The notes under the pieces are model-generated. The model was not told where the DNA came from. It worked only from the letters and a program-made list of their open reading frames with translations, and did no database searches. The translations under genes were made by a program, and so were the position numbers. Shown one piece after another: positions 11,030 to 20,151 of a stretch of DNA of 56,335 bases; position 1 is the stretch's first letter; each line of letters opens with the position of its first letter. Source of the stretch: Klebsiella indica. GTDB taxonomy: Bacteria > Pseudomonadota > Gammaproteobacteria > Enterobacterales > Enterobacteriaceae. Location: contig NZ_VCHQ01000018.1 in NCBI RefSeq assembly GCF_005860775.1, positions 1 through 56,335 on the forward strand, read 5' to 3'.

Positions 11030-11221
11030 ATGTTTGCCTTAGTGCTGTTTATTTGCTACCTGGATGGCGGCTGCGAAAACATCGTCGTGGATGTTTACGA
11101 TAACGAACGGCAGTGTATCAACGCGATGAACGATCAGCGGATACGCCACGGCGGCTGCTTTCCTGTAGAAGATTTTATTGATCGTTTCTGGCTTCCCGCC
11201 CGCGAATACAGCGACTTTTAA
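11030..11221 (+). CDS. yebW: Small conserved protein YebW
   Basis: A 63-residue protein known only as a conserved enteric family (DUF1482-type). It starts MFALVLFICYLDGGCENIVV, with a short hydrophobic N-terminus and three Cys residues that suggest disulfides or metal contact, though neither is shown. A GAGGG ribosome-binding site lies before the ATG. Its last 4 bases overlap the 3' end of pphA on the other strand. Confidence 0.87.
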   Translation: MFALVLFICYLDGGCENIVVDVYDNERQCINAMNDQRIRHGGCFPVEDFIDRFWLPAREYSDF

Positions 11222-11871
11222 CCTGCCTGCTGTAGCGCCACCAGGGTTAGCGCCCCACCAAACACCGCCCCGGTGTCAATATAGTGCTGGTTATCATAGT
11301 CATAGCGCCGTTTAAGCGGCGTATGACCGAACCAGAAATGGTCCGCGCCGGTCATCGCGTGGTGACGCCCGGCCAGATGGTTGTTAAGGCGTTGCCGATT
11401 CCACAATACCTGCAGCTCATCCACCGGCTGCTGCCAGCAATACACCGCTGCCGGATAATCAGCATGGGCAATCACATGCACCTGCTCGCCGCTGTGAAGT
11501 TCAATAATCAGCGGCAGACGGCGGCAACGGCCAATCATCTCCGCGAGCCGCCGCCGCTGGTTCGGCGAACTTTGCCTGTACCAGTTTCCGCCGTTCATCT
11601 CCCAGAGCATCATGTCGCTGCTCGCCAGCGCCTCCAGCGCCATCTGCTCATGGTTTCCGCGCACCGCGTAAAACCAGCGGCAGCCCAGTAAATTCAGACA
11701 CTGCGCACTTTGCGGCCCGCGATCGATCAGATCGCCTACCGAGAGAAGCAGATCCTGGTAAGGGTTAAACTTTCGCTCACGCAGCGCAGCAACAAGCGGC
11801 GTAAAGCAGCCATGCAGATCGCCGACCAGCCAGATATTACGCCACGCGGAACCGTCAATGCGCTGATACAT
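11218..11871 (-). CDS. pphA: Serine/threonine protein phosphatase PphA (PrpA)
   Basis: A PPP-family metallophosphatase. In E. coli it dephosphorylates Ser/Thr (and some His) phosphoproteins and has been tied to envelope-stress signalling. The 217-residue product shows the three PPP signatures: GDLHG (D18, H20), GDLIDRGP (D47 to R51) and RGNHE (N73, H74). Together these bind two metal ions. Its ATG follows an AGGAGG-type ribosome-binding site. It ends against yebW (4-base overlap) and is divergent from the DUF535 gene. Confidence 0.94.
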   Translation of the reverse strand: MYQRIDGSAWRNIWLVGDLHGCFTPLVAALRERKFNPYQDLLLSVGDLIDRGPQSAQCLNLLGCRWFYAVRGNHEQMALEALASSDMMLWEMNGGNWYRQSSPNQRRRLAEMIGRCRRLPLIIELHSGEQVHVIAHADYPAAVYCWQQPVDELQVLWNRQRLNNHLAGRHHAMTGADHFWFGHTPLKRRYDYDNQHYIDTGAVFGGALTLVALQQAG

Positions 11872-12035
11872 ATTTCATCCTCCTGGCATAATGACGGGGA
11901 AATTACTCCACTTCCCGCCGATAATCTTTACACCTCAATCAATTTTAAACGAAAACAAAATATAGTTCGCCAGGACATTAAGCTCATCACGCTATATCCA
12001 TAGAATACAGGCCAGATAACAACGAGGTATTCACC

Positions 12036-12980
12036 GTGACGGATAACAGCCTGCATTCAGCTAATGTCGTTGAACGACATCAAAATCTTATTGCCGACCT
12101 GGTAATGGGCCGACTGACTCCCGCGCCGATCTGGCTCAAACGTCATTACCGGCTTAAGTTTTTGCTGCGCACGGCTTTATTTTATGCGCCAACGCGCGAT
12201 ATGCTGGATAATTTGTCAGCGCGCGCGGACTTCAACCAGCTCCTCTCCGCCCAGGGAACCTTGCCGGGAAAAGTCCATCGCCAGTATTTGATTCGCGGAT
12301 TCAGCGCTCGCCAGCGTGCGCAGGCAATCATTAGCCACTATCAGTTTATCGATTCACTCCCCGGTTCACGTCTTGCCTGCGCGATGACCTCGGCAAAAGA
12401 GATGCCGCTGCTTATACTCACAGGCAAAGATGATCACCGGTTTACCCTCTCCGCCTCCTCGGCGGGAAAAGCGGAGCGCGAGGGAGAGACGACCCTGTGG
12501 CTGCACGATAGCGATCAAACCCTGCTCGCCAGCGCCACCTTCAGCGTTATCCGCCAGCAGGCGCAATGGCAATTGATCATCGGCGGTCTACAGGGCCCGC
12601 GCAGTCATATCCCCCATGAGGTCATTAAACGGGCGACTCGCGCCTGCTATGGTCTGTTTCCGAAACGTTTACTGCTGGAGTTCATCTGGCTGCTGGCCGC
12701 GCATTGCAACATTCAGCGCATTTACGGGGTGAGCGATAACGGTCACGTTTTCCGTGCGCTACGCTACAGGCTGAGCAAAGGACGCCACTTTCACGCCAGC
12801 TACGATGAGTTCTGGCAATCTATTGAGGGTATTGCGGATGGGGATCTGTGCTGGCGTTTACCGCTCCGGCTGGAAAGAAAGAAACTGGAAAATATTGCCA
12901 GTAAGAAACGCGCCGAATATCGCCGTCGCTTCCAGTTGCTGGACGATATGGCTTCCCGGATGACGAGGCTCATGGATTAA
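12036..12980 (+). CDS. VirK/YbjX-family (DUF535) protein
   Basis: A 314-residue protein of the DUF535 family, which includes Shigella VirK and enteric YbjX/SomA. Members are linked to envelope integrity and resistance to antimicrobial peptides, but have no known biochemical activity. The C-terminal half carries the best-conserved family segments (GGLQGPRSHIPHEVIKRATR, about 188-207, and YGVSDNGHVFRALRYR, about 230-245). The start is GTG at 12036 behind an ACGAGG ribosome-binding site. It has no counterpart at this place in E. coli K-12 as I know it, so it looks like a lineage-specific insertion between pphA and sdsR. Base composition is like the backbone. Confidence 0.8.
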   Translation: MTDNSLHSANVVERHQNLIADLVMGRLTPAPIWLKRHYRLKFLLRTALFYAPTRDMLDNLSARADFNQLLSAQGTLPGKVHRQYLIRGFSARQRAQAIISHYQFIDSLPGSRLACAMTSAKEMPLLILTGKDDHRFTLSASSAGKAEREGETTLWLHDSDQTLLASATFSVIRQQAQWQLIIGGLQGPRSHIPHEVIKRATRACYGLFPKRLLLEFIWLLAAHCNIQRIYGVSDNGHVFRALRYRLSKGRHFHASYDEFWQSIEGIADGDLCWRLPLRLERKKLENIASKKRAEYRRRFQLLDDMASRMTRLMD

Positions 12981-13088
12981 CATGACACGCCAGCGCGCCC
13001 CCGCCATCCTTAACAGTGCCTGTTCCACAGGATAAATGCCGTTTGGTGTCGCGGCGTTTGCATCCGTTACGAGGTTTTCGTTACTATC

Positions 13089-13271
13089 ATGACTTCATTG
13101 CACGCTTCCCGAGCACCTATTGCCGTTATGAGCAAAACAGAAATCCTCCTTCTGGCTATCCTGTTGACTATTTTAGCCTCTGCGCTCTGGTTTATTCTTA
13201 GCAATGAAATCTGGATCCTGGTGAGTTATCTCGAAAGCTGGCTATATCCGACTTTTGTGGCGCCAGAATAA
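13089..13271 (+). CDS. Small single-span membrane protein, unknown
   Basis: I do not recognise this protein. The frame codes 60 residues from ATG 13089, or 47 from ATG 13128 (MSKTEILLLAILLTILASAL). Neither start has an ideal ribosome-binding site; GAGG at 13071 is rather far from the first. One strong transmembrane helix (EILLLAILLTILASALWFIL) is followed by a short aromatic tail ending YPTFVAPE, so it probably sits in the inner membrane with a short exported or cytoplasmic tail. It follows the DUF535 gene by 108 bases and may share its transcript. Composition (Leu/Ile/Trp, no long charged runs) is typical of genuine small enteric membrane proteins. Confidence 0.5.
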   Translation: MTSLHASRAPIAVMSKTEILLLAILLTILASALWFILSNEIWILVSYLESWLYPTFVAPE

Positions 13272-13786
13272 AGGCCCTGTGGCAATTTGTATGCCCGCCG
13301 TATCCTGCCGTACCGTTCGGGTAGTAAACACCCTGATGAAATAACCGCATGAAGTGTTAACGCATTTTCCTGTCCGCTGTTTTATTTGTCATACAAATGT
13401 GTATACTGAGCGACTTCCGATGTTGGCCCATAAACTTCACCTGCACTATGGGCCTGATTACGTGCAGGTGTTTTCTTTTCTTCTTAACTCTTTTTAGTCA
13501 GTTTTTTGTTGCAATGCTGTCCAGGGTTCACTTACAAATTCTCACCTTGCCTCTCCCCGCCGGTAAAACAAAAAGCAACATGAGAAATCACGCCTTTTCG
13601 CAGCAAAACTGCGCGTTAATCCGCCAAATCGAAGACCATTAACAAACCACCGAAGGATGGTCTGCTCTCAAGAATTCCCCATGCTCACAGAATATCCGCA
13701 CTCTCACGGCGCGGAGCAGAGTATGGTCAGACCGAATACGGATATTCGGGTAATATTGTTCAGTTCCAGAAAAGCATTCAAAACAT
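13272..13786. other. Non-coding stretch before the SdsR/RyeA pair
   Basis: Apart from the candidate small RNA at 13398-13480 I see no gene here. An 81-codon frame at 13397-13642 overlaps that structured element and has no family resemblance or ribosome-binding site. The sequence just before 13787 could hold the RyeA promoter, but I could not place one. Confidence 0.5.
13398..13480 (+). ncRNA. Candidate small RNA or leader with interleaved stem-loops
   Basis: A -10-like TATACT (13402-13407) precedes a compact region with two interleaved perfect inverted repeats. GGCCCATA (13425-13432) pairs with TATGGGCC (13447-13454), and CACCTGCAC (13438-13446) pairs with GTGCAGGTG (13462-13470), the latter followed by a T-rich tract. 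The arms are ordered A-B-A'-B', so the RNA forms either a pseudoknot or two exclusive hairpins, one of them a terminator. No good -35 is present at 17 bp. A 25-codon frame (13420-13497) runs through it but has no ribosome-binding site. I know no named RNA at this position. Confidence 0.5.
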
Positions 13787-13792
13787 ACAGAT

Positions 13793-13895
13793 AAAAAGAG
13801 ACCGAACACGATTCCTGTATTCGGTCCAGGGAAATGGCTCTTGGGAGAGAGCCGTGCGCTAAAAGTTGGCATTAATGCAGGCTAAGTCGCCTTGC
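13793..13895 (-). ncRNA. sdsR: Small RNA SdsR (RyeB)
   Basis: SdsR is a highly conserved sigma-S-dependent Hfq-binding RNA of about 104 nt that represses tolC, mutS and outer-membrane protein mRNAs. The minus strand from 13895 reads GCAAGGCGACTTAGCCTGCA at its 5' end and ends in a terminator hairpin (GACCGAATACAG...GTTCGGTC) with a run of T, nearly identical to the E. coli RNA as I recall it. Its location between pphA and yebY is the conserved one. It is antisense to RyeA over its full length. Confidence 0.95.
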
Positions 13896-13901
13896 CTTAT
13901 A

Positions 13902-13908
13902 AGCGTAG
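13902..13908 (-). promoter_or_regulatory. Sigma-S type -10 element of sdsR
   Basis: On the minus strand CTACGCTT lies at about -13 to -6 from the sdsR start. The C at -13 followed by TACGCTT fits a sigma-S extended -10 element, in line with the known stationary-phase control of SdsR. Confidence 0.6.
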
Positions 13909-13981
13909 TTTACCGCGTCAGGTTTTCCAGTCCGCGACAAAAGTGGACGAATAATTCCTGACATATGCGCCAGGAGCAACA

Positions 13982-14022
13982 AAAAAACCGCCCCTCCCGA
14001 ACAGGGATAATGGCGGTTTTTT
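13982..14022 (-). terminator. Terminator of the copC-copD-yebY operon
   Basis: AAAAACCGCC pairs with GGCGGTTTTT across a loop of about 18 bases, with A and T tracts on both sides, so it can work in both directions. It is placed to end the yebY transcript on the minus strand. Confidence 0.75.
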
Positions 14023-14062
14023 GACTGCGAAGACTGCGAATATAGCCAGATGCAAATATCGA

Positions 14063-14401
14063 TCAACAGAGTTTCTGCGCACGCGCAATAAATGGCGTGA
14101 GAGGCATTTTGTGTCCTGGTCGCTGCGGATCGTCAATCTGGATCACCGAAATCGGCTGCGCGTTGATCGTGCCCGCTTTCATCTGCTGCTCGGCCACTTC
14201 ATTCAGCGGATACTGCACCAAAGTGCTGGGGTTAATCGCGAATAGCGCATTGCCCGGACGGCAGGTCAGCATCACCTCTTCCCGATTAAACGCCCAGTTC
14301 TCCTTACCCACTTCAAAGCGGCTCACGGTAATCACCTGCGGCGCGGCCAGCGCGGCGCCAGAACTTGCCAGTAACAACATTGTCAGAACGATTTTTTTCA
14401 T
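14063..14401 (-). CDS. yebY: DUF2511 periplasmic protein YebY
   Basis: A 112-residue secreted protein of the DUF2511 family. A Sec signal peptide ([20 protein letters not shown]) ends at about residue 20. The mature part has two Cys residues (in LTCRPGNA and the C-terminal KLC), which could form a disulfide. It is the last gene of a copC-copD-yebY group (16-base gap after copD), which suggests a role in periplasmic copper handling. No enzymatic motif is visible. Confidence 0.9.
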   Translation of the reverse strand: MKKIVLTMLLLASSGAALAAPQVITVSRFEVGKENWAFNREEVMLTCRPGNALFAINPSTLVQYPLNEVAEQQMKAGTINAQPISVIQIDDPQRPGHKMPLTPFIARAQKLC

Positions 14402-14417
14402 GATTTAACCCGTTAAT

Positions 14418-15287
14418 TCAGTAAGGCTCCCAGGTGGCAAACAGGCTGACGGCAAACAGCGCCAGCGCGCCCAGCGCGATTTCTATCTGCGTTGTACGCA
14501 CAATGAGCCGCTGCGCCCGCGTTCCGTTTACCGACATCCGGGGCACCAGAACATACCGGTTCCCCAGCGCAATTGCCACCATTGCCGCCACCAGAACACA
14601 TTTGAACAACAGCATTCGTCCCCAGGGCGACGCGCTGATAAGCCCGCCCTGAATAAACAACGCATTCACCATCCCGCTGACGATGGTACCGGCGACCGCC
14701 AGATGCCCATAGCGAGAAAAGCGCATCATGGTCGAAATGGCTAACTGCCGCCAGCGGCCATGTGCCAGGCGCAGACAGTAGAGAAACGGCAGTAAACCGC
14801 CAAACCAACTGGCGACAAAAAACAGATGCGCCGCGTGATTTGTCCGCTGGGCGACTCCCCGGAGCCCCTCATTCATCGCCGCATGGCCGACAGCCGCCAA
14901 CAACAGCAATTGCGCAGCAAGAAGTATCAGCAGCAAACGGGCCGGACGCCGGGGCTTCAGCCACACCACAACCAGCGCCACGAAAGCCAGCAAAATTTGC
15001 CACACCCACACGCCGCCGAACTGCGTCCCGGCAACCGCCTGCCAGATAGCAGGCTGCCAGACATCCTGCCAGCCATTGCCCATCAAACCGCCCTGCGCCA
15101 TCAACATCAGCAACGCCGACAGAGCGTTGATCAGTAACAGATGGCGCATCAGCGGATAGAAACGCCGCATCAGCAAACGACGAAGTGCCGAAGGCGCCCA
15201 CCACGCACCATAAAGCACACAGCCAAAAGTGACCATCAGCGAGAGGAAATGGATAAAGCGCAGGCAGACATAAATGCCGCTAAGCAT
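14418..15287 (-). CDS. copD: CopD-family inner-membrane copper protein (YebZ)
   Basis: A 289-residue polytopic protein of the CopD family, thought to take copper from CopC across the inner membrane. About eight hydrophobic segments can be seen (near residues 8-28, 45-63, 90-110, 118-135, 152-170, 190-212, 225-245 and 268-286). His residues in FIHFLSLMV, AVGHAAMN, NHAAHLFF and RYGHLAV are candidate copper ligands. It starts 4 bases after copC, so the two are translationally linked. Confidence 0.92.
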   Translation of the reverse strand: MLSGIYVCLRFIHFLSLMVTFGCVLYGAWWAPSALRRLLMRRFYPLMRHLLLINALSALLMLMAQGGLMGNGWQDVWQPAIWQAVAGTQFGGVWVWQILLAFVALVVVWLKPRRPARLLLILLAAQLLLLAAVGHAAMNEGLRGVAQRTNHAAHLFFVASWFGGLLPFLYCLRLAHGRWRQLAISTMMRFSRYGHLAVAGTIVSGMVNALFIQGGLISASPWGRMLLFKCVLVAAMVAIALGNRYVLVPRMSVNGTRAQRLIVRTTQIEIALGALALFAVSLFATWEPY

Positions 15288-15291
15288 GAGG

Positions 15292-15666
15292 CTATTTCAC
15301 GCGAAAGGTATAGTGTCCTTTCGTTTTGTGGCCATCCACGGAGACCACGTGCCACTCAACGGTATACTCGCCCGAGGTTAATGTCTGTTCGACAGGCACC
15401 GTCAGTTGGGCTTTATTACTGTCGCTGCGGCGCAGTTTGCCAAGGGCGATGGACTTATGCTGCGGCCCGCTAAGGGTAACTCCGCTAAACTGTGTTTCGA
15501 TCCCTTCTGAAAAGTTCAGCGTCAGCGCCTGCGGTGACGCCTCCACAACGGCCCCGGCCGCCGGAAGCGGTTGTTGCAGATGGGCATGAGCCAGTGCGCC
15601 AGCAGCGGTCAGGCCGCCGGCGAGAAATACGGACAGACGCAGCATGCGTCCAGCGATGGTTGGCAT
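15292..15666 (-). CDS. copC: CopC-family periplasmic copper-binding protein (YobA)
   Basis: CopC proteins bind Cu(II) or Cu(I) in the periplasm and pass it to CopD. The 124-residue product has a signal peptide ending LAHA; the mature chain then begins with His, a classic CopC copper ligand (AHLQQPLPAAGAVVEASP). The C-terminal VDGHKTKGHYTF carries further His ligands. An ATG lies three codons upstream, but AGGA abuts it. The ATG at 15664-15666 has proper spacing and gives the family length, so I prefer it. Confidence 0.9.
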   Translation of the reverse strand: MPTIAGRMLRLSVFLAGGLTAAGALAHAHLQQPLPAAGAVVEASPQALTLNFSEGIETQFSGVTLSGPQHKSIALGKLRRSDSNKAQLTVPVEQTLTSGEYTVEWHVVSVDGHKTKGHYTFRVK

Positions 15667-15801
15667 AGTCAACATTCCTTTTTGTTATGTATGTAGCACA
15701 GAGAATAACCCTGTATAATGATGCAGTCGAGCTAAGCGTATGAGACTTGCCTTTTTGCCGCGTGCTGAGTACTTTTTGCGGCATTATCAGAGGAGAAACC
15801 A

Positions 15802-16032
15802 ATGGAAAAGAATCTGGCGAAGATTTCCCAGCATGAGATGGACAAAGTCAATGTCGATCTCGCCGCGGCAGGCGTCGCGTTTAAAGAACGCTACAATATG
15901 CCGGTGGTCGCCGATCTCGTCGAAAGAGAGCAGCCCGAAAATCTGCGCGACTGGTTTCGCGAACGTCTGACCGCTCATCGTCTGGCTTCGGTTTCGCTCT
16001 CTCGCCTGCCCTATGAACCGAAACAGAAATAA
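15802..16032 (+). CDS. holE: DNA polymerase III theta subunit
   Basis: HolE is the small theta subunit that binds and stabilises the epsilon proofreading subunit in the polymerase III core. The 76-residue product matches E. coli in length and begins [21 protein letters not shown] strong AGAGGAG ribosome-binding site lies 7 bases before the ATG. It is followed by exoX on the same strand. Confidence 0.95.
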   Translation: MEKNLAKISQHEMDKVNVDLAAAGVAFKERYNMPVVADLVEREQPENLRDWFRERLTAHRLASVSLSRLPYEPKQK

Positions 16033-16110
16033 TTCCCGTCACTTGCTGGTATCCCGGTTGGCAAGCCCCGCACATTCCATTACGCTGGTTCCTTTGGCCT
16101 GGAGCGAGCC

Positions 16111-16770
16111 ATGCTACGCGTAATTGATACAGAAACCTGCGGATTGCAGGGAGGCATCGTTGAAATCGCCTCGGTAGATATTGTCGACGGGCAAATCACC
16201 AACCCCATGAGCCACCTGGTTCGCCCCGACCGCCCCATCACCCCGCAGGCAATGGCAATCCATCGTATAACTGAAGAGATGGTCGCGGATAAGCCGTGGA
16301 TCGAAGAGATTGTGCCGTTATACAGGGGGAGTCAGTGGTATGTCGCGCATAACGCCAGCTTTGACCGCCGGGTATTACCGGAAATGCAGGGCGAGTGGAT
16401 TTGCACGATGAAGCTGGCCCGCCGCCTGTGGCCAGGAATTAAGTACAGCAACATGGGGTTGTATAAATCGCGCAAGCTCAGCGTCGCCACCCCGCCAGGT
16501 CTGCACCACCACCGGGCGCTGTATGACTGCTATATTACCGCCGCTCTGCTGCTTGATATTATCAAAACGTCCGGCTGGTCACCGGACGAGATGGCGGCCA
16601 TAACCGGCCGCCCGACGCTGCTCTCTACCTTTACCTTCGGTAAGTATCGCGGTAAGCCTGTCTCAGAAGTGGCGGAAAACGATCCCGGCTATTTACGCTG
16701 GTTATTCAATAACCTGGATCGAATGAGCCCCGAACTGCGCCTGACGCTTAAGCACTACCTCGGTGAGTAA
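16111..16770 (+). CDS. exoX: Exodeoxyribonuclease X
   Basis: ExoX is a 3'-5' DNA exonuclease of the DEDDh family used in mismatch repair and other repair. The 219 residues show ExoI (IDTETCG, D6 and E8), ExoII (HNASFDRR) and ExoIII (HHHRALYDC, with the catalytic His and Asp). The C-terminal part carries the TFGKYRGKPVSEV segment typical of ExoX. Its stop is 6 bases from the end of convergent ptrB. Confidence 0.96.
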   Translation: MLRVIDTETCGLQGGIVEIASVDIVDGQITNPMSHLVRPDRPITPQAMAIHRITEEMVADKPWIEEIVPLYRGSQWYVAHNASFDRRVLPEMQGEWICTMKLARRLWPGIKYSNMGLYKSRKLSVATPPGLHHHRALYDCYITAALLLDIIKTSGWSPDEMAAITGRPTLLSTFTFGKYRGKPVSEVAENDPGYLRWLFNNLDRMSPELRLTLKHYLGE

Positions 16771-16776
16771 CCCGCC

Positions 16777-18837
16777 TTATACTTCCGCCATGCCTGGCAG
16801 TGTTCCCTGCGCCAGGCCAATGAGAAACGCAAACTCCAGCGCCACGCCTTCGTAACTTTTGAAACGCCCGGATTTACCGCCGTGTCCGGAATCCATATCC
16901 GTACACAGCAGCAGCAGATTGTCATCGGTTTTCAGCTCGCGCAATTTTGCCACCCATTTTGCCGGCTCCCAGTATTGAACCTGCGAGTCATGCAAGCCCG
17001 TGGTAACCAGCAGATGCGGATACGCCTGCGCCAGGATGCCGTCATAAGGGCTGTAGCTTTTTATATAGCGGTAATACACTTGATCCTGCGGATTACCCCA
17101 CTCTTCAAACTCACCGGTCGTCAGTGGGATCGACTCATCAAGCATCGTTGTCAACACATCCACAAAGGGAACCTGAGCTACCACGCCATGAAACAGTTCC
17201 GGTCGCTGGTTAATCGCCACGCCCATCAACATGCCCCCCGCGCTGCCTCCCATCCCATAGCACAGACGCGGGTCGCCGTAGCCCTGCGCCAGCAGCGCAT
17301 CGCAGACATCAAGGTAATCGTTGAAGGTATTTTTCTTACACAGAAATTTGCCGTCTTCATACCACTGCTGGCCCAGTTCGCCGCCGCCGCGAATATGGGC
17401 GATAGCAAACACAAAACCGCGATCGAGCAAACTTAGCCGACTGGTGCTGAAATCCGCATCCATACTGGCGCCGTAGGAACCATAGCCGTACACCAGCAGC
17501 GGACTGCCGCCTTTTCGGAAATGATCATGGCGATAAACCAACGATACCGGAACTTCAACGCCATCGCGGGCAGTGATCCACAGATGCTCGCTGCGATAAT
17601 GGCTGGCCTCAAACCCTTTCACTTCCTGTTGTTTCAGCACTCGCCGCTCGCCGGTGTTCATATCCAGTTCAAACAGCGTATCCGGCGTCGTCATCGAAGA
17701 ATATCCGTAGCGCAAACGGGAGGTTTCCGGCTCAGGGTTATAGGCAAGCCAGGTCACATAGGCCGGATCATCAAAAGCAATGCCCTGAGACGCGCTCGTT
17801 TTGCGGTTAATCTGTCGCAAGCTGGTAAGTCCACGCTGGCGCTCCTCAACGACCAGCCAGTCGGTAAACAGGGTAAAACCTTCAAGCATCACCTCAGGAC
17901 GGGGAGGAATTAACGTCTCCCACTGTTGTTCATCGCGCAGCGTACTACGATAAAGGCCGAAGTTTTTACCTTCGCGATTCGATCGCAGATAAAAGGTATG
18001 CTGATAGTGATCGAGACTATATTCATGATCTTTACGTCGCGGCAGAAAGCAGATCGGCTCGGCGTCGGCCATTTCAGCATTCAGCAGCAGCACTTCGCTG
18101 GTCGTCGCGCTGGCCAGATAAATCACCACAAACTGCTGAGAGGTGGTTTTGTGAACGCTGACATAAAACGTATCGTCCTGTTCTTCATATACCAGAACAT
18201 CTGAACTGGCAGCCGTTCCGAGGCGATGACGCCAGACCTGATACGGCAGCAGCGTGGTCGGGTGTTTGCGCACATACCACAACGTTTGCGAATCATTACT
18301 CCACGCAAAATCAGGGGAGACGTTTTCCAGCACCTCCTGATATTCATCACCGTTGTATAAAGGGTAAAAACGCAGACTATATTGCCGCCGGGAGAGATAA
18401 TCTTCCGCCACGGCCATGATATTATTGTCGGGTGAAACCCCCAGACCACCCAGTGTGTAAAATTCGCTGCCCGCCGCACGCTGATTGCCGTCCAGCAACA
18501 CATCCCATTGATCCCACTCTTCTTTCAGCACCGACTGGCGTTGATAAATCGCATACTCGCATCCTGGTTCATACACCTGACGGTAACGATAGCCATTTTT
18601 GCTGTAGGGCGCCGACACTTCGCGCTGCGGTATTCGGTCAATAATCTCCTTAAGTACCCTGTTCTGCAGGCTACTTTGCGAGGACATCACTTTTTTACCG
18701 TATTCATTTTCCTGCTTCAGATAATCAAGCACATCCGGCTGCGAGCGTTGATCATCACGCAGCCAGTAATAATTATCGATTCGGGTATCGCCATGTAAGG
18801 TCATGGCATGGGGGATCCGTTTGGCTTTTGGCGGCAT
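16777..18837 (-). CDS. ptrB: Oligopeptidase B
   Basis: PtrB is a cytoplasmic S9A serine peptidase that cuts short peptides after Lys and Arg. The 686 residues, the same length as E. coli, form an N-terminal beta-propeller (about 70-400) and a C-terminal alpha/beta-hydrolase domain. The nucleophile is in GGSAGG (about S532), the Asp near 617 ([10 protein letters not shown]) and the His near 652 ([10 protein letters not shown]). It converges with exoX. Confidence 0.96.
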   Translation of the reverse strand: MPPKAKRIPHAMTLHGDTRIDNYYWLRDDQRSQPDVLDYLKQENEYGKKVMSSQSSLQNRVLKEIIDRIPQREVSAPYSKNGYRYRQVYEPGCEYAIYQRQSVLKEEWDQWDVLLDGNQRAAGSEFYTLGGLGVSPDNNIMAVAEDYLSRRQYSLRFYPLYNGDEYQEVLENVSPDFAWSNDSQTLWYVRKHPTTLLPYQVWRHRLGTAASSDVLVYEEQDDTFYVSVHKTTSQQFVVIYLASATTSEVLLLNAEMADAEPICFLPRRKDHEYSLDHYQHTFYLRSNREGKNFGLYRSTLRDEQQWETLIPPRPEVMLEGFTLFTDWLVVEERQRGLTSLRQINRKTSASQGIAFDDPAYVTWLAYNPEPETSRLRYGYSSMTTPDTLFELDMNTGERRVLKQQEVKGFEASHYRSEHLWITARDGVEVPVSLVYRHDHFRKGGSPLLVYGYGSYGASMDADFSTSRLSLLDRGFVFAIAHIRGGGELGQQWYEDGKFLCKKNTFNDYLDVCDALLAQGYGDPRLCYGMGGSAGGMLMGVAINQRPELFHGVVAQVPFVDVLTTMLDESIPLTTGEFEEWGNPQDQVYYRYIKSYSPYDGILAQAYPHLLVTTGLHDSQVQYWEPAKWVAKLRELKTDDNLLLLCTDMDSGHGGKSGRFKSYEGVALEFAFLIGLAQGTLPGMAEV

Positions 18838-18954
18838 CTACTTAGTCTTCTGCGGCTTATATTAGTTGCCCTTCAGCACGCAGCAAAACACGCTGAAGGA
18901 TGACAGGTATAAGAGTGGCAAATGTCACCCGCGATGCAAGCAAAACCTGAGGAT

Positions 18955-19641
18955 TTAGTCCTCTATAGCCTGTTTTTGCGCCTGAATGTCCTGCTCAATA
19001 TCCTTACGGACATCCAGTGGCAGTTTAAGGGCTTCGCCGAGAGCATTCAGATAGCTGCGCTCCATAAAATGGTCAATATCAATGACCGCACAGCTGATGT
19101 AGTAAACCTCCAGCGCCTCTTGCTCGCTGTTAATGCTCTCTGCCAGCCGCCGGGGATCAAGTGGCTGAGCCAGCGCCTGGTCGATTAACACCCGTCCCTG
19201 AACATCAATATTTGCCGCGCGCAGTTGCTCTTCGATACTTGCCCGCTCACGCTCGTCAATGTGTCCATCGCTTTTGGCCGCAAAGATCAGCGCCATAATC
19301 AGCCGTTCACTGCGGGCATCGAGTTCAACGGAGTCTGCTGAGTGCGTCAGCCCGGCGGGCAAAGCGGAATCATCAGGTTCCTGCGGCGAACTGGCGCGCA
19401 TTTTCTGTTGGTACTTGTTCCACAGCACGGTTCCCGCTACTGCGCCACCGCCAACCAGCAGTGCGCCGGTGCCATATTTCGCCAACAGCTTGCGCGATGA
19501 TTTACTGGCGACCAGCAAGCCTGCCAGCCCGCCAAGCGCCCCCGGCAGCAGCACATTTTTTCCGCTTGATTGCTCGTCAGATAAAGAAGATCGTCCCTGC
19601 TGCCCCAGCAGAGACTGCAGTTGATTTAGCCAGTTCGACAT
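18955..19641 (-). CDS. yebE: DUF533 inner-membrane protein YebE
   Basis: A 228-residue DUF533/TerB-like protein. A Gly/Ala/Leu-rich hydrophobic region (about 30-50 and 60-82) is likely membrane-embedded, and a soluble helical TerB-like domain follows (about 110-228, [12 protein letters not shown], with acidic metal-site-like residues). It is known as a Cpx-responsive gene in E. coli; I did not identify a CpxR box. Its function is not established. Confidence 0.9.
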   Translation of the reverse strand: MSNWLNQLQSLLGQQGRSSLSDEQSSGKNVLLPGALGGLAGLLVASKSSRKLLAKYGTGALLVGGGAVAGTVLWNKYQQKMRASSPQEPDDSALPAGLTHSADSVELDARSERLIMALIFAAKSDGHIDERERASIEEQLRAANIDVQGRVLIDQALAQPLDPRRLAESINSEQEALEVYYISCAVIDIDHFMERSYLNALGEALKLPLDVRKDIEQDIQAQKQAIED

Positions 19642-19787
19642 ATTTTTCCTCGTTGCGCGATAAGCGATACCATCAGCCTAAACGAGGAGGTGTCAGGAAA
19701 TGTATGACCAGCTAAAGATGCGCAAATATGATACTGAAAAGCGCATAATCCTCATTTTACCGCCAGAACTCCCTGTGCAAAGGGAAC

Positions 19788-20135
19788 TCAGGCGGCTTTC
19801 ACTTTACGCGGCTTCACCGGAGCTTCAGATTCAGCGACGGCTTCGCTGTTGTCGCCCTCTTCCGGTCCGGCGTGTTGCCGATCGCTGTGGTCATGGACCT
19901 CAGGCAATTTCCCCGAACGCAGAATATGATTCAGAGTCTCTTTACGCTCGGCCAGCCACATCGCCATGCTATCGCGCTGCTCTTCATCAAGGGTAAGCGG
20001 ACACGCGACCAGCCAGTCGTTAAGGACTTCCGCCAGATCGAGCATTTTGTCATAAGCATCGGCCTCTTTTTTGCTGGCAAAAGACATTTTTTCCTCACCT
20101 TCGCGAATTACCACATATTTAATTTCAACCGCCAT
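19788..20135 (-). CDS. yebG: SOS-induced protein YebG
   Basis: YebG is a DNA-damage-inducible protein of unknown biochemical role. The 115-residue product begins MAVEIKYVVIREGEEKMSF; the frame is open 14 codons further, but those overlap the LexA box. The C-terminal tail after about residue 80 is longer and more acidic than in E. coli (96 residues) and ends in a basic KPRKVKAA. A near-consensus LexA box sits 17 bases upstream of the start. Confidence 0.93.
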   Translation of the reverse strand: MAVEIKYVVIREGEEKMSFASKKEADAYDKMLDLAEVLNDWLVACPLTLDEEQRDSMAMWLAERKETLNHILRSGKLPEVHDHSDRQHAGPEEGDNSEAVAESEAPVKPRKVKAA

Positions 20136-20151
20136 GATGCAGCCCCTTGTG

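Larger units (their letters stand above)
13787..13935 (+). ncRNA. Antisense RNA RyeA (SraC)
   Basis: RyeA is made from the strand opposite SdsR, and each controls the level of the other by RNase III-dependent pairing. The plus strand here retains the conserved stretch from ACAGATAAAAAGAGACC through the SdsR complement to GTCAGGTTTTCCAGT, which matches the known RyeA region. The exact ends and the promoter are not certain from sequence alone. Confidence 0.6.

Noticed and set aside
13386-13407. TTGTCA plus TATACT as a promoter of the candidate small RNA
   Set aside because: The spacing is only 10 bp, too short for sigma-70. The -10 may be real but the -35 is not.
19754-19797. GC-rich hairpin at the end of yebG as a terminator
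   Set aside because: The stem is imperfect, includes the last codons of yebG and has no proper T tract, so I did not list it.
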